Shown: positions 25,238 through 34,759 of the stretch, one piece after another
How positions within the stretch are numbered: the stretch's first letter is position 1
Layout of the letters: each line of letters starts with the position of its first letter
DNA from: Paracoccus sp. (in: a-proteobacteria)
GTDB taxonomy: Bacteria; Pseudomonadota; Alphaproteobacteria; Rhodobacterales; Rhodobacteraceae
DNA: 58,541 nt
Direction: 5' to 3'
Assembly (NCBI RefSeq): GCF_030538695.1
Contig: NZ_JAUNTN010000011.1
Coordinates: 1-58,541 of the forward strand
The notes under the pieces: generated by a model
Seen by the model: the letters and a program-made list of their open reading frames with translations, nothing else
Database searches by the model: none
What the model was told of the DNA's origin: nothing
Position numbers and translations under genes: made by a program

Positions 25238-26314
25238 CTAGGGCCATGCCTGCGCCGGGTCAATCGCAACCGGCCGCCAGTCAATCCAGCGGCCATGGAA
25301 ATCCGCGCGGCCAAGATCCCAGCCTTGCGCCGCGCCATTCCACAACCGCAACCGCAGCCCGGCACCGGGGGCAGCGCCATCGGCCTCCATCCCGAAATGC
25401 GCCAAAGGCGCCTCTGGCATGGCTGCTGCCCCAGCGCGTTGCAAGGCGGCCTCGCATCGGGCCTGTGTTTCGGGCGGGAAATATTGCCAGGCAATCGTGT
25501 GATACACAAATCGCAGCCGACCGGGGGCAGGGCGTGCCAGCCGTTCCCCCAGCCATTGCGCGGCATCCCCCGCACGGACGGGCGCGGCCTGCCGCTGTGC
25601 CAAAGCAAGCGCCGCCCGCAACCGTGCCAACCGCGCAGGCTGATCCGGCCAGCAATAGGCCAAAAGCCGCAACTCATCCCGCGAGGGGTCCAGCGGATTC
25701 AGATCGACGCCCGCGGCCTCCGCAACAACCCATTCCACGGGTGCAGGTGGCGCTTTTCCCCGCCAGTCCGGGCGCAATATCACCCCTATCTTTTGTCTAT
25801 AAATATCCAAATCCGCTGCGTTCAGCCCAGACTGAGGCTGAAAATCAAAACTCGGCCAGTTCAGGTTCAATCCGGCGCTGGCCCCAAGTTCGGAAATCTC
25901 CAGCGGAAGCGATGCGCCCAAAAAACGCGCCGCTGCAATGATCGCCGCCGCCCGCCCGGTTTCATTCGTTTGCGGTGGGCTGTCCAGCCAGTCCAGCACG
26001 AACCGTTGATGCGTGGCGATGGTTTCAAGCAGCAGTCCCGGTTCCACATCGCCACGCTGATAGGCCCGTGCCAAAACCGGCGCGCTTCCCTGTAATACCA
26101 GCGCATGCAATGCACCGGCCAGCCGCAGCGGCACCGAATCACCGGCGCTTGAGGTGTCGCCGGGCCAATCCAGAACCTGCCGCGCAACCGGCCCCTGATC
26201 CCTGTTCAAAACCAAGCCCAAGGTTTGGCAGACCCGTGCCGTCAGTTCCGACCCCAAGGATCGGCAGGACCGGGCCTGCGCCGCAAACGCCTCTCTGACG
26301 CTCAGGAAAACCAC
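25238..26314 (-). CDS. DUF2332 family protein
   Basis: A 358-residue protein of the DUF2332 family, of unknown function; the fold is reported as methyltransferase-like, and the GASAGLNLNW segment fits a SAM-like glycine loop. Other visible blocks are QRGDVEPGLLLETIATHQRF, DPSRDELRLLAYCWPDQPAR and FVYHTIAWQYFPPE. It overlaps the end of pth by 13 bases. The stretch LDIYRQKIG is encoded by a 21-base sequence nearly identical to an intergenic repeat at 39446-39501. Confidence 0.88.
   Translation of the reverse strand: MVFLSVREAFAAQARSCRSLGSELTARVCQTLGLVLNRDQGPVARQVLDWPGDTSSAGDSVPLRLAGALHALVLQGSAPVLARAYQRGDVEPGLLLETIATHQRFVLDWLDSPPQTNETGRAAAIIAAARFLGASLPLEISELGASAGLNLNWPSFDFQPQSGLNAADLDIYRQKIGVILRPDWRGKAPPAPVEWVVAEAAGVDLNPLDPSRDELRLLAYCWPDQPARLARLRAALALAQRQAAPVRAGDAAQWLGERLARPAPGRLRFVYHTIAWQYFPPETQARCEAALQRAGAAAMPEAPLAHFGMEADGAAPGAGLRLRLWNGAAQGWDLGRADFHGRWIDWRPVAIDPAQAWP
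25788..25808 (-). repeat. Copy of the 21-base GGATATTT..AGACAAAAGAT repeat inside DUF2332
   Basis: The minus strand here matches 19 of 21 bases of the repeat at 39446-39466, differing only at the two central bases (AT for GC). It encodes part of DIYRQKIG in frame. Confidence 0.8.
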
Positions 26315-27027
26315 TTCTTCAACGCCTGCAATCGTCCTTCCAGACTGGTTTCAGTCGGGGGTGCCACCCCATTGTCTTTCATCGGTTCTTTGGCCGAGGG
26401 CTTCGCCGCCACGGCTTTTCCTTCGGGTATGCGCGTTCCTTCGCGTCCTGTATTGCGCGGCGGCGCAACCCGCATCGCCACCACATTCTGGAACCGCCCG
26501 GAATCCCCGCCCGCCAAGTCCGCGGCCCCGTCCGAGATCCCCCGCAGCAGATCATCCAGCCCGTCCTGCTCGGCTTTGGCGAAATCCGACAGCACATAAC
26601 CCGCCACCCGGTCCTTGTGTCCGGGATGCCCGATGCCCATACGCACCCGGCCATAGGCCTCACCAATATGCTGGTGGATCGAGCGCAGCCCGTTATGCCC
26701 CGCATGACCGCCGCCCTGCTTGACCCGGCATTTTCCCGGCGCGAGGTCCAGCTCATCATGGAAAACGACCACATCGGCGGGGTCCAGCTTCAGATAGCGC
26801 ATCGCCTCACCGACGGATTGCCCCGACAGGTTCATGTAGCCCTGCGGCTTCAGCAGCGTAACCCGCTGACCCCCCAGCCGTCCTTCTGCAACCAGCCCCT
26901 GAAACCGCGCCCGCCAAGGGCCGAAACCATGATCCGCCGCGATTCGATCCAGTGCCATGAAACCGATATTATGCCTGTTATCCTGATACTTCCCCCCCGG
27001 ATTTCCCAAGCCGACAAACAGTTTCAT
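26302..27027 (-). CDS. pth: Peptidyl-tRNA hydrolase
   Basis: Pth releases tRNA from stalled peptidyl-tRNA. It has 241 residues, against about 195 in E. coli, because of a charged 45-residue tail (GREGTRIPEGKAVAAKPSAK and on). GLGNPGGKY with Asn10, the catalytic His19 (DNRHNIGF), VVFHDELDLAPG with the catalytic Asp, and GGGHAGHNGLRS are intact. It heads a minus-strand unit with DUF2332 and DUF2237. No rplY gene is adjacent. The 173-bp gap to clpP is divergent and holds the promoters of both. Confidence 0.95.
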   Translation of the reverse strand: MKLFVGLGNPGGKYQDNRHNIGFMALDRIAADHGFGPWRARFQGLVAEGRLGGQRVTLLKPQGYMNLSGQSVGEAMRYLKLDPADVVVFHDELDLAPGKCRVKQGGGHAGHNGLRSIHQHIGEAYGRVRMGIGHPGHKDRVAGYVLSDFAKAEQDGLDDLLRGISDGAADLAGGDSGRFQNVVAMRVAPPRNTGREGTRIPEGKAVAAKPSAKEPMKDNGVAPPTETSLEGRLQALKKWFS

Positions 27028-27040
27028 AGCGCACCTCTCG

Positions 27041-27056
27041 TTTACATTGGGTTAAC
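27041..27056. promoter_or_regulatory. CtrA-like half-consensus site between pth and clpP
   Basis: TTTA-N7-TTAAC differs by one base from the CtrA box TTAA-N7-TTAAC. It lies 14 bases upstream of the pth start and 145 bases upstream of clpP. A chance match is quite possible. Confidence 0.25.
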
Positions 27057-27180
27057 GCAGCCGAAGATTTTTTTCCATCACTTGCGGAAAATGGGTGTCG
27101 TTACTAAGACTCTGTAAACCTTTCGCGGCTATCAAGGTGTCAGGCAAACCGGCCAGATCCCGAATCGCGAAGGAGACCAC

Positions 27181-27204
27181 ATGCAGGCAGGAAGACATAA
27201 ATGA
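27181..27204 (+). other. Seven-codon leader ORF coupled to clpP
   Basis: ATG at 27181 follows a perfect AAGGAG ribosome binding site with five-base spacing and encodes MQAGRHK, ending in TGA at 27202-27204. The stop overlaps the clpP ATG as ATGA. The strong site therefore serves this frame, and clpP would be translated by coupling or from the weaker AGGAAG inside the leader. No such peptide family is known to me. Confidence 0.45.
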
Positions 27205-27833
27205 CCGATCCGGCAGAGTTTTACATGAACACGCTTGTCCCGATGGTGGTCGAACAGACCTCGCGCGGGGAACGGGCCTATGACATCTTTTCGCGCTTGC
27301 TCAAGGAACGGATCATTTTTCTGTCCGGCCCCGTCCATGACGGCATGGCCACGCTGATCTGTGCGCAGCTTCTGTTCCTTGAGGCGGAAAACCCCTCCAA
27401 GGATATTTCCATGTATATCAACAGTCCCGGCGGTGTCGTCACCGCGGGCCTGTCGATTTATGATACCATGCAATACATCCGCCCGCGCGTTTCGACGCTG
27501 GTGGTCGGGCAGGCGGCTTCGATGGGTTCGCTTCTGCTTTGCGCCGGTGAGAAGGGGCATCGCTTCTCGCTGCCCAACAGCCGGGTGATGGTGCATCAGC
27601 CCTCGGGCGGCTTCCAGGGGCAAGCGACGGACATTCTGATTCACGCGCGTGAGACCGAGAAACTGAAACGCCGCCTGAACGAGATCTATGTCCAGCACAC
27701 GGGTCAGACGCTTGAGGCTGTCGAACAGGCGCTGGAGCGTGATCGCTTCATGTCGCCCGAAGAGGCAAAGGACTGGGGGCTGATCGACGAGGTGCTGGCA
27801 CCGCGCGGCAAGGCTGGCCCGGAGACGAAATAA
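27201..27833 (+). CDS. clpP: ATP-dependent Clp protease proteolytic subunit
   Basis: ClpP, the tetradecameric serine protease core of ClpXP. It has 210 residues including a short propeptide. The catalytic triad is Ser107 (GQAASMGS), His132 (MVHQPSGG) and Asp181 (LERDRFMS), each shifted by ten from E. coli mature numbering. YINSPGGVV lines the oxyanion hole. The start [19 protein letters not shown] is the normal alphaproteobacterial opening. clpX follows after 109 bases with a hairpin in between. The upstream CTTGCG near 27081 resembles the -35 half of a heat-shock promoter, but the -10 is poor. Confidence 0.97.
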   Translation: MTDPAEFYMNTLVPMVVEQTSRGERAYDIFSRLLKERIIFLSGPVHDGMATLICAQLLFLEAENPSKDISMYINSPGGVVTAGLSIYDTMQYIRPRVSTLVVGQAASMGSLLLCAGEKGHRFSLPNSRVMVHQPSGGFQGQATDILIHARETEKLKRRLNEIYVQHTGQTLEAVEQALERDRFMSPEEAKDWGLIDEVLAPRGKAGPETK

Positions 27834-27901
27834 TCTGGTCCTATTGTGACAGCAGGCTTGCGCCTTTAAGATAGGGCGGTGCTGTCCAGAATAGCGAACC
27901 G

Positions 27902-27920
27902 GCCGGGGTCCGTCCCCGGC
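27902..27920 (+). promoter_or_regulatory. Hairpin before clpX
   Basis: GCCGGGG / CCCCGGC with a five-base loop sits just upstream of the clpX ribosome binding site and has no T run. It may stabilise or attenuate the clpP-clpX transcript. Confidence 0.4.
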
Positions 27921-27942
27921 ACAGGAGACGAAGGAACGGAAT

Positions 27943-29208
27943 ATGGCTGAACAAGGCAGTGGCGAGAGCAAAAACACGCTCTATTGCAGCTTCTGCGGCA
28001 AGAGCCAGCACGAGGTTCGCAAGCTGATCGCGGGTCCGACGGTGTTCATCTGTGATGAATGTGTCGAATTGTGCATGGACATCATCCGCGAGGAAACCAA
28101 ATCGTCGGGGATCAAATCCGGCGAAGGGGTGCCGACCCCGCGTGAAATCTGCGCGGTGCTGGATGATTATGTCATCGGACAGGAACACGCCAAGCGGGTT
28201 TTGTCGGTCGCGGTGCATAACCACTACAAACGCCTGAATCACGGGTCCAAGCAGGACATCGAACTGGCCAAGTCGAACATTCTGCTGATCGGCCCGACCG
28301 GCTGTGGCAAGACCCTGCTGGCCCAGACGCTGGCCCGGATTCTGGATGTGCCATTCACCATGGCCGATGCCACCACGCTGACCGAGGCCGGCTATGTCGG
28401 TGAGGATGTGGAAAACATCATCCTCAAGCTGTTGCAGGCGTCGGAATATAACGTCGAACGGGCGCAGCGCGGCATCGTCTATATCGACGAGGTGGACAAG
28501 ATCACCCGCAAGTCCGACAATCCTTCGATCACCCGTGACGTGTCGGGCGAAGGGGTGCAGCAGGCCCTGCTGAAAATCATGGAAGGCACCGTCGCCAGTG
28601 TGCCGCCCCAAGGCGGGCGCAAGCATCCGCAGCAAGAGTTCCTGCAAGTGGACACGACCAACATCCTGTTCATCTGCGGCGGCGCTTTTGCCGGTCTTGA
28701 CCGGATCATCGCACAGCGCAACAAAGGCACAGCGATGGGCTTTGGTGCCAGCGTCAAGGAAAATGATGATCGCGGCGTTGGTGAGCTGTTCAAGGAACTG
28801 GAACCCGAGGATCTGCTGAAATTCGGCCTGATCCCCGAGTTTGTTGGCCGTCTGCCGGTGATTGCAACGCTTGGTGATCTGGATGAAGGCGCGCTGATCA
28901 CTATTCTGACCAAGCCGAAAAACGCGCTGGTCAAGCAGTATCAGCGGCTGTTCGAACTGGAAAACGTCAAGCTGACCTTTACCGAAGATGCCCTCAGCGC
29001 CATCGCCAAGCGTGCGATCAAGCGCAAGACCGGGGCGCGGGGGCTGCGCTCGATCATGGAGGATATTCTGCTGGATACCATGTTCGAACTGCCCGGTCTG
29101 GACAGTGTGGCCGAGGTGGTCGTCAATGAAGAAGCCGTGGATGCGGCTCAGGCCAAGCCGCTGCTGATCCATTCCGACAGCCCGAAGGAAGCGGCCAGCG
29201 CCGTATAA
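27943..29208 (+). CDS. clpX: ATP-dependent Clp protease ATP-binding subunit ClpX
   Basis: ClpX, the AAA+ unfoldase that feeds ClpP and in Alphaproteobacteria degrades cell-cycle regulators such as CtrA. It has 421 residues. The N-terminal zinc finger uses Cys15, Cys18, Cys37 and Cys40. Walker A is GPTGCGKT, followed by [19 protein letters not shown] with the GYVG pore loop, Walker [11 protein letters not shown], the RKH loop ([10 protein letters not shown]) and the sensor-2 GARGLRS. Two purine-rich sites (AGGAGACG, AAGGAACGG) precede the ATG. lon, common next to clpX, is not present. Confidence 0.97.
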   Translation: MAEQGSGESKNTLYCSFCGKSQHEVRKLIAGPTVFICDECVELCMDIIREETKSSGIKSGEGVPTPREICAVLDDYVIGQEHAKRVLSVAVHNHYKRLNHGSKQDIELAKSNILLIGPTGCGKTLLAQTLARILDVPFTMADATTLTEAGYVGEDVENIILKLLQASEYNVERAQRGIVYIDEVDKITRKSDNPSITRDVSGEGVQQALLKIMEGTVASVPPQGGRKHPQQEFLQVDTTNILFICGGAFAGLDRIIAQRNKGTAMGFGASVKENDDRGVGELFKELEPEDLLKFGLIPEFVGRLPVIATLGDLDEGALITILTKPKNALVKQYQRLFELENVKLTFTEDALSAIAKRAIKRKTGARGLRSIMEDILLDTMFELPGLDSVAEVVVNEEAVDAAQAKPLLIHSDSPKEAASAV

Positions 29209-29214
29209 AACCGG

Positions 29215-29240
29215 GGCGCGGCCTTTGGGTCGCGCCTGTT
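29215..29240 (+). terminator. Probable terminator after clpX
   Basis: GGCGCG-GCC-TTT-GGGT-CGCGCC forms a stable hairpin seven bases after the clpX stop and is followed by a mixed T-rich stretch (TGTTCTTT). Confidence 0.55.
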
Positions 29241-29317
29241 CTTTGCGCAGGCTGGCTGGACCTTGCCTGCAAAATGCGCCATATCGCTGACAAGTTGCCT
29301 GCCCGGAGGTTCCGCCT

Positions 29318-29701
29318 GTGTCCATCAAATCCTATCTGATCCGCGCACTAAGCTGGTGGAACAGCCAGACATGGAACACGCAGTTCTGGACCTGGCGTCA
29401 TGGCGTCAGGGTCGGTGAGGACGCGCAGGGCAACATCTATTACCATACCAAGGATGATAAGCGTCGCTGGGTGATCTATAATGGTGAGTCCGAGGCCAGC
29501 CGCGTGCCGCCGGATTGGAATGGCTGGCTGCATTTCACCTATAAAGAACCTCCGACCGAAGCAACGCTGGTGCATCGTGACTGGCAGGCCCCCCATGAAG
29601 AAAACCGGACGGGCCAGCCGGGGGCTTATTATCCTGCCGGGTCGCTCTACCGGGCTGATCCGAAGGCACGCAGCGATTACGACGCCTGGCAGCCGGAATA
29701 A
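29318..29701 (+). CDS. NDUFA12-type accessory subunit of NADH dehydrogenase
   Basis: A 127-residue homologue of mitochondrial complex I subunit NDUFA12 (B17.2), retained in Paracoccus-type complex [21 protein letters not shown] is the family core, and [18 protein letters not shown] and [13 protein letters not shown] are the C-terminal conserved blocks. It starts with GTG after CGGAGGTTCCGCCT. It leads a cluster with mlaD and DUF2155, an arrangement I know from other Rhodobacterales. The nuo genes are elsewhere. Confidence 0.93.
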   Translation: MSIKSYLIRALSWWNSQTWNTQFWTWRHGVRVGEDAQGNIYYHTKDDKRRWVIYNGESEASRVPPDWNGWLHFTYKEPPTEATLVHRDWQAPHEENRTGQPGAYYPAGSLYRADPKARSDYDAWQPE

Positions 29702-29705
29702 ACCT

Positions 29706-30173
29706 GTGACAAAGGCGCTCGAACGGGCCGAACTGTTAACTGGCGCTGCGGTTCTTGCTGTCGCGGCAGGGTTTCTGCTTTGGGCGACGGGTGGAACCGG
29801 GGGCATGTCGGGCGCACGTTATGATCTGCGGGCGGTGTTTCCCGATGTGGATGGCGTGACGCGCGGGACCGATATTCGCGTGGCCGGAGTCAAGGTCGGG
29901 CGGGTCAGTGATGTGCGGCTGAACCCCGAAACCTATATGGCCGAGGCGGTGCTGGACCTGCCTGCCGACCTGCTGTTGCCAACAGACAGCGCGGCTCTGA
30001 TCCAAAGCGATGGGCTGCTTGGCGGGGCCTATATCCAGCTTCAGCCGGGTGGCGCGCCGGACAATCTTATGCCGGGGTCCGAGATTGAGGATGTGCAGGG
30101 TGCTGTCAGCCTGCTGTCCCTGATGATGAAATTCGTTGATTCGCAATCCGATGGAACCGAGGGCCAACCATGA
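29706..30173 (+). CDS. mlaD: MlaD-type lipid transport protein
   Basis: A 155-residue MCE-domain protein, the periplasmic substrate-binding part of the Mla system that keeps outer-membrane lipid asymmetry. One N-terminal helix (LLTGAAVLAVAAGFLLWATG) anchors it; the MCE domain follows (YDLRAVFPDVDGVTRGTDIRVAGVKVGRV is the hallmark, split by the conserved GxxVRxxGVxVGxV). It starts with GTG four bases after the NDUFA12 stop, with a weak site, so coupling is likely. MlaE and MlaF are not here. Its stop overlaps the DUF2155 gene start by four bases (ATGA). Confidence 0.88.
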   Translation: MTKALERAELLTGAAVLAVAAGFLLWATGGTGGMSGARYDLRAVFPDVDGVTRGTDIRVAGVKVGRVSDVRLNPETYMAEAVLDLPADLLLPTDSAALIQSDGLLGGAYIQLQPGGAPDNLMPGSEIEDVQGAVSLLSLMMKFVDSQSDGTEGQP

Positions 30174-30538
30174 TCCGGGCTTTCTCATTGATCGCTGCTC
30201 TCGCCCTTGTCGCCAACCCGGCGCTGGCGCAGGAACGCACCGCCCGCGCGGATGCGGCTTTGTTGCGCGGTTTGGACAAGATTTCCGGGCAGAGCACCGA
30301 TTTATTGGTGAATGTCGGGGAAGCGGCGACCTATGCCCGCTTGCAGGTGCGGTTGTCGGAATGTCGCTATCCGGTGGATAACCCGTCCAGCGATGCTTAC
30401 GCGCTGATGACGGTGACGGACACGCTGTCACGGCAGGCGCTGTTTTCGGGCTGGATGGTGGCGTCCTCTCCGGCGCTGTCGGCGCTGGACGATGCGCGTT
30501 ATGATGTCTGGGTGATTTCCTGCCAGTCGGGCAACTGA
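30170..30538 (+). CDS. DUF2155 periplasmic protein
   Basis: A 122-residue secreted protein. The signal peptide (MIRAFSLIAALALVANPALA, cut before QE) is followed by the DUF2155 block: TDLLVNVGEAATYARLQV, a Cys pair in LSECRYP and VISCQSG, and VTDTLSRQALFSGWM with the family SGWMxASSPAL ending. The function is unknown. Its last 40 bases overlap the convergent aat gene. Confidence 0.9.
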   Translation: MIRAFSLIAALALVANPALAQERTARADAALLRGLDKISGQSTDLLVNVGEAATYARLQVRLSECRYPVDNPSSDAYALMTVTDTLSRQALFSGWMVASSPALSALDDARYDVWVISCQSGN

Positions 30539-31119
30539 ATTGATCCGAAAACAGCCCGTATATTCAGGGCTTTGGCCAGGCGGGTGCGGTATTCGTCGCG
30601 GCTGATCTCGACCCCGCCCATACTGGCCAGATGCGGGGTGATGAATTGCGTGTCGCATAGGGTAAATGCGCAGTCACGCAGATGTGCGGACAGCCAGAGC
30701 AGTGCCATTTTTGATCCGGACCGCCGTGCCGAGAACATGCTTTCGCCAAAAAACGCTCCGCCAAGCGAAACGCCGAACAGCCCGCCCGCCAGCCTGCCAT
30801 CATGCCAGATCTCGAGGGAATGGGCGTGGCCCATCTGGTGCAGCGCCGCGTAGAGGTTGAATAGCGGCGCATTGATCCAGGTTTCCGGGCGGTTCGCACA
30901 AGCGCGAACGATATCCGAAAAACAATGATTCACGCTGGCCGACCAGTTGCCCCGACGCAAATCCCGACGCAAAGACCGCGAGGCATGGACGCCCCCGACC
31001 GGCAGCACCCCGCGAAGGGGCGGATCATACCAGTGCAGATCGGGGCTGTCCGCCGAATCCGCCATCGGGAAAATTCCGGCGGCGTATCCGGTCAGCAGCA
31101 TTTCGGGCGTCAGCACCAC
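30499..31119 (-). CDS. aat: Leucyl/phenylalanyl-tRNA-protein transferase
   Basis: Aat adds Leu or Phe to N-terminal Lys/Arg of proteins, creating degrons for ClpAP. It has 206 residues. GYAAGIFPMADS, WYDPPLRGVLP, NAPLFNLYAALHQMGHAHSLEIW, LAGGLFGVSLGGAFFGESMFS and DTQFITPHLASMGG are the family blocks in order. It starts with GTG directly after the accC stop (no gap), so it is the last gene of the hisF-hisE-accB-accC-aat run. Confidence 0.95.
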   Translation of the reverse strand: MVLTPEMLLTGYAAGIFPMADSADSPDLHWYDPPLRGVLPVGGVHASRSLRRDLRRGNWSASVNHCFSDIVRACANRPETWINAPLFNLYAALHQMGHAHSLEIWHDGRLAGGLFGVSLGGAFFGESMFSARRSGSKMALLWLSAHLRDCAFTLCDTQFITPHLASMGGVEISRDEYRTRLAKALNIRAVFGSIQLPDWQEITQTS

Positions 31120-32484
31120 TCAGCGGCGCCCGAAGTCGTCGTCCTTATGGGCCTCCAGCCAGCGTTCCAGCCAGTGAATCGAGTAATTCCCCGATTGAAT
31201 GTCCGGGTCGCGCAGCAGGGCGCGGAACAGCGGGATCGTGGTGTCGATCCCATCCACGATAATCTCGCCAAGAGCGCGATTCAGGCGCGACAGGGCTTCG
31301 TCACGGTCGCGGCCATGCACGATCAGCTTGCCGATCAGGCTGTCATAATAGGGCGGGATCGAATAGCCGTCGTAAAGTGCCGAATCGGTGCGCACGCCAA
31401 GACCGCCTGGTGCGTGATATTGGGTGACCTTGCCGGGGCAGGGCGCAAAACTGGGCACGCGCTCGGCATTGATGCGGACCTCGATGGCGTGACCGCGGAT
31501 GGACAGCTTGTCCTGCTCGAACTCCATCGGCAGGCCGGCGGCGACGCGGATTTGCTGGCGCACCAGATCGACGCCATAGATCGCCTCGGTCACGGGATGC
31601 TCGACCTGAAGGCGGGTGTTCATCTCGATGAAATAGAACTCTCCGTCTTCATAGAGGAACTCGATCGTGCCGGCACCGGCATAGCTGATGCGCGCAACCG
31701 CGTCGGCACAAATCTTGCCGATATGGGCGCGCTGTTCCGGGGTGATGACGGGGCCGGGGGCCTCCTCGAAAACCTTCTGGTGGCGGCGCTGCAAGGAACA
31801 GTCGCGTTCGCCCAGGTGAACTGCGCGGCCGTTGCCATCGCCAAAGACCTGCACCTCGATATGGCGCGGTTTTTGCAGGTATTTCTCGATATAGACATCG
31901 GGGTTGCCAAAAGCGGCCTTGGCCTCGGCGCGGGCGGTGCGAAAGGCGATTTCCAGCGCAGCCTCGTCCACGGCAACCTTCATGCCGCGCCCGCCACCGC
32001 CAGCGGTGGCTTTGATGATAACCGGATAGCCGATTTCAGCCGCGACCTTTTGCGCGGCTTCGAAATCGGCCACGCCGCCATCGGACCCCGGCACACACGG
32101 CACGCCAAGCGCCTTCATCGTGTCCTTGGCGGTGATTTTATCGCCCATGATGCGGATGTGTTCCGCCGAAGGGCCGATGAAGGTGATGTCGTGATCTTCC
32201 AGCATCTGCGCGAAGCCAGCGTTTTCCGACAGGAACCCATAGCCGGGATGGACGGCCTGTGCGCCGGTGATCTCGCAGGCGGCGATGATGGCTGCGGGGT
32301 TCAGGTAGCTTTCCGCCGAGGACGCAGGGCCAATGCAGACCGATTCATCCGCCATACGGACATGCATTGCATCGCTGTCGGCGGTGGAATGGACGGCAAC
32401 GGTGCTGACGCCCATTTCCCGCGCCGCGCGGATGACGCGCAGGGCGATCTCGCCGCGATTGGCGATCAGGATTTTGTCGAACAT
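31120..32484 (-). CDS. accC: Acetyl-CoA carboxylase biotin carboxylase subunit
   Basis: AccC carboxylates the biotin on AccB with ATP and bicarbonate, the first step of fatty acid synthesis. It has 454 residues. The start [17 protein letters not shown] is canonical (ATG at 32484 after GAGG). [14 protein letters not shown], the ATP-grasp lid [32 protein letters not shown], the [13 protein letters not shown] active-site Arg region and [11 protein letters not shown] follow in order. It lies eight bases after accB. Confidence 0.97.
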   Translation of the reverse strand: MFDKILIANRGEIALRVIRAAREMGVSTVAVHSTADSDAMHVRMADESVCIGPASSAESYLNPAAIIAACEITGAQAVHPGYGFLSENAGFAQMLEDHDITFIGPSAEHIRIMGDKITAKDTMKALGVPCVPGSDGGVADFEAAQKVAAEIGYPVIIKATAGGGGRGMKVAVDEAALEIAFRTARAEAKAAFGNPDVYIEKYLQKPRHIEVQVFGDGNGRAVHLGERDCSLQRRHQKVFEEAPGPVITPEQRAHIGKICADAVARISYAGAGTIEFLYEDGEFYFIEMNTRLQVEHPVTEAIYGVDLVRQQIRVAAGLPMEFEQDKLSIRGHAIEVRINAERVPSFAPCPGKVTQYHAPGGLGVRTDSALYDGYSIPPYYDSLIGKLIVHGRDRDEALSRLNRALGEIIVDGIDTTIPLFRALLRDPDIQSGNYSIHWLERWLEAHKDDDFGRR

Positions 32485-32492
32485 CGCGGGCC

Positions 32493-33005
32493 TCACTCGA
32501 CCACGACGAGGGGGGCGCCGAACTCGACCGGCGAGCCATCCTCGACCAGCAGGCGCTTGACGGTGCCGGCGCGGGGCGAGGGGATGTGGTTCATGGTTTT
32601 CATCGCCTCGACGATCATCAGCGTGTCGCCTTCGGCAACGCTCTGGCCGATCTGGACGAAGGGCGCGGCACCGGGTTCGGGGGCCAGATAGACGGTGCCG
32701 ACCATGGGGGACGTGACCGCGCCGGGCAGGTTGGCCGGGTCTTCGACCACCGGCGCGGCGGGGACCGGTGCTGCTGCCGCAGGGGTTGCCGGAGCGACCT
32801 GCGGGGCCGGGGCTGCGGTCTGCACCACCACTTGCTTACCATGTTTCGACAGGCTGACGGTCAGCCGGTCGTTTTCGCTGTATTCCCGCTTGACCGACAG
32901 TTCGGTCAGTTCGTTGCGGTTCAGCAACTCGGCCAGCGCCTGAATGAAGGTCACATCGCCGTCGTGAAACTTGCGGTCCTGCTTGCTGTCGGTATCTTTG
33001 CTCAT
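32493..33005 (-). CDS. accB: Acetyl-CoA carboxylase biotin carboxyl carrier protein
   Basis: AccB (BCCP), the biotin carrier of acetyl-CoA carboxylase. It has 170 residues. The biotin Lys is 136 in VEAMKTMN; the conserved [14 protein letters not shown] and the thumb-containing [16 protein letters not shown] surround it. An Ala/Pro linker (residues 64-90) separates it from the N-terminal domain. The ATG at 33005 with an AGAGGA site fits; an upstream extension does not. Confidence 0.97.
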   Translation of the reverse strand: MSKDTDSKQDRKFHDGDVTFIQALAELLNRNELTELSVKREYSENDRLTVSLSKHGKQVVVQTAAPAPQVAPATPAAAAPVPAAPVVEDPANLPGAVTSPMVGTVYLAPEPGAAPFVQIGQSVAEGDTLMIVEAMKTMNHIPSPRAGTVKRLLVEDGSPVEFGAPLVVVE

Positions 33006-33103
33006 GCCGTCCTCTGCCTGATAGCCTGCCGCTGCTCTCGCGGCGATTTTGTGGGGTTTATAGACCGTTCGCGCGGCCAAGAAAAGCGTGGGCGAACGTG
33101 GCG

Positions 33104-33421
33104 TCAGCTTTTGGGGCGTGCGGCCTTTTCCGCAAGGCCGGATTGGGCGCTGCGCCGGTCCAGTTCGGCCATCACCTGATCCAGCGTCACGTCGCGCGCG
33201 GCCAGCATGACAGCAAGGTGATAGATCACATCGGCAGCCTCGGAGACCAGCTTTTCGTGGTCGCCCTTGATCGCCTCGATAATCGCCTCAATGGCTTCTT
33301 CGCCAAACTTTTCGGCGCATTTCTCGGGGCCTTTGGCCAGCAGTTTCGCGGTCCAGCTTGCGTCGGGATCGGCGGATTTGCGGGCCGCGATGGTGGCGGC
33401 AAGGCGGTCAAGTGCGGTCAT
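33104..33421 (-). CDS. hisE: Phosphoribosyl-ATP pyrophosphatase
   Basis: HisE hydrolyses phosphoribosyl-ATP to phosphoribosyl-AMP in histidine synthesis. It has 105 residues. [23 protein letters not shown] carries the family KxxEE motif that binds Mg2+, and [18 protein letters not shown] the second ExxD motif. It starts one base after the hisF stop. accB follows after a 98-base gap, so hisFE may be joined to accBC by read-through. Confidence 0.95.
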   Translation of the reverse strand: MTALDRLAATIAARKSADPDASWTAKLLAKGPEKCAEKFGEEAIEAIIEAIKGDHEKLVSEAADVIYHLAVMLAARDVTLDQVMAELDRRSAQSGLAEKAARPKS

Positions 33422-33422
33422 G

Positions 33423-34181
33423 TTACAGCCTCACGGGGATACCGGCGGCGGCCATATGGGCCTTGGCCTCACCGATGGTATAGGTGCCAAAATGAAAGAT
33501 CGAGGCGGCCAGAACGGCGCTGGCATGGCCTTCGGTGACGCCTTCGACCAGATGGTCCAGCGTTCCGACCCCGCCCGAGGCGATCACCGGAATATCGACC
33601 GCATCGGCAATCGTGCGGGTCAGCGGCAGGTTGAACCCCGCCTTGGTGCCATCGCGGTCCATGCTGGTCAGCAGGATTTCCCCGGCCCCTTTGGCGGCGA
33701 CGGTTCGGGCGAACTGAACCGCGTCGATGCCGGTCGGGCGGCGCCCGCCGTGGGTAAAGATTTCCCAGCGCCCCGGTGCCACGGTCTTGGCGTCGATGGC
33801 GCAGATGATGCACTGGCTGCCGAAACGGTCGGCGGCCTCGGCAATCACATCGGGGTTCGCCACGGCGGCAGAGTTGAACGAGACCTTATCCGCCCCCGCC
33901 AGAAGCAGGTCGCGCACATCATGGTGCGAGCGCACTCCCCCGCCGACGGTCAGCGGCACAAAGCATTGCTCTGCCGTGCGCGTCACCAGATCGAACATGG
34001 TGCCGCGATTCTCATGGGTGGCGTGGATGTCCAGAAAACAGATTTCATCTGCCCCGGCGGCGTCATAGGCTTTGGCAGCCTCGACCGGGTCGCCGGCGTC
34101 GATCAGATCGACAAAGTTCACGCCTTTGACCACGCGGCCATCGGCCACGTCCAGACAGGGAATGATGCGGGTTTTCAGCAT
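33423..34181 (-). CDS. hisF: Imidazole glycerol phosphate synthase cyclase subunit
   Basis: HisF, the TIM-barrel cyclase that with HisH makes IGP and AICAR. It has 252 residues. Catalytic Asp11 ([10 protein letters not shown]) and Asp130 (CAIDAKT) are present, with phosphate loops TVGGGVRS and [11 protein letters not shown]. The start [12 protein letters not shown] (34181) is canonical; a 25-residue upstream extension is rejected. hisH and hisA are not in the window. It heads the run hisF-hisE-accB-accC-aat. Confidence 0.97.
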   Translation of the reverse strand: MLKTRIIPCLDVADGRVVKGVNFVDLIDAGDPVEAAKAYDAAGADEICFLDIHATHENRGTMFDLVTRTAEQCFVPLTVGGGVRSHHDVRDLLLAGADKVSFNSAAVANPDVIAEAADRFGSQCIICAIDAKTVAPGRWEIFTHGGRRPTGIDAVQFARTVAAKGAGEILLTSMDRDGTKAGFNLPLTRTIADAVDIPVIASGGVGTLDHLVEGVTEGHASAVLAASIFHFGTYTIGEAKAHMAAAGIPVRL

Positions 34182-34270
34182 GGCGGGTTTCCTGTTTTGC
34201 GGAACCTTTAGCGTCAAAGGCGGTTGGCAACCAGAGGCAGCATCCGCCTTGTTCATCGAAAGGGAGAGAG

Positions 34271-34741
34271 ATGAAGCGTTTCATTGCCGCGATTGCCTTT
34301 GCTGCTGTCGGCCTTGGTGCCGGGGCGGCCAGTGCCGATAATCTGCTGCGCAAGGCGTCTGACGCCAGCGTTACCGACAGCGTGGCGCGTCTGGTGGCGG
34401 CTGCCGAAAGCGCGGGGGCGACGGTTTTTGCCACTGTCGATCATGGTGCCGGTGCGCGTGGGGTTGGCGCGGATATCGGGGAATCGCAACTGGTGATCGT
34501 TGGCAACCCGCAGGCGGGAACGCCGGTGATGGAGCGAAACCGGCTGGCCGGGCTGATTCTGCCGTTGCACGTGCTGGTCTATGAGGATGCCGAGGGTAAG
34601 GTTTGGGTCGCTTACGAGGATATTGGCGACCGGCTGGACGATCTGGAGGCGCTGGACGATGACCAGCCCGAGGTGCAGGCGCTGGCTGCGGCGCTGGACC
34701 GGCTGACTTCGGTTGCGGCCGGGGGTGCGGCGGGCGGTTGA
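34271..34741 (+). CDS. Secreted DUF302 protein
   Basis: A 156-residue periplasmic protein. The signal peptide ([20 protein letters not shown], cut near SADN) precedes a DUF302 domain: [20 protein letters not shown], the paired strand [21 protein letters not shown] and [24 protein letters not shown]302 proteins are small, sometimes haem- or metal-associated, of uncertain role. The ribosome binding site is AGGGAGAG. It stands between divergent hisF and a convergent hydrolase. Confidence 0.9.
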   Translation: MKRFIAAIAFAAVGLGAGAASADNLLRKASDASVTDSVARLVAAAESAGATVFATVDHGAGARGVGADIGESQLVIVGNPQAGTPVMERNRLAGLILPLHVLVYEDAEGKVWVAYEDIGDRLDDLEALDDDQPEVQALAAALDRLTSVAAGGAAGG

Positions 34742-34759
34742 GGCACCGCCCTTCCGGCC

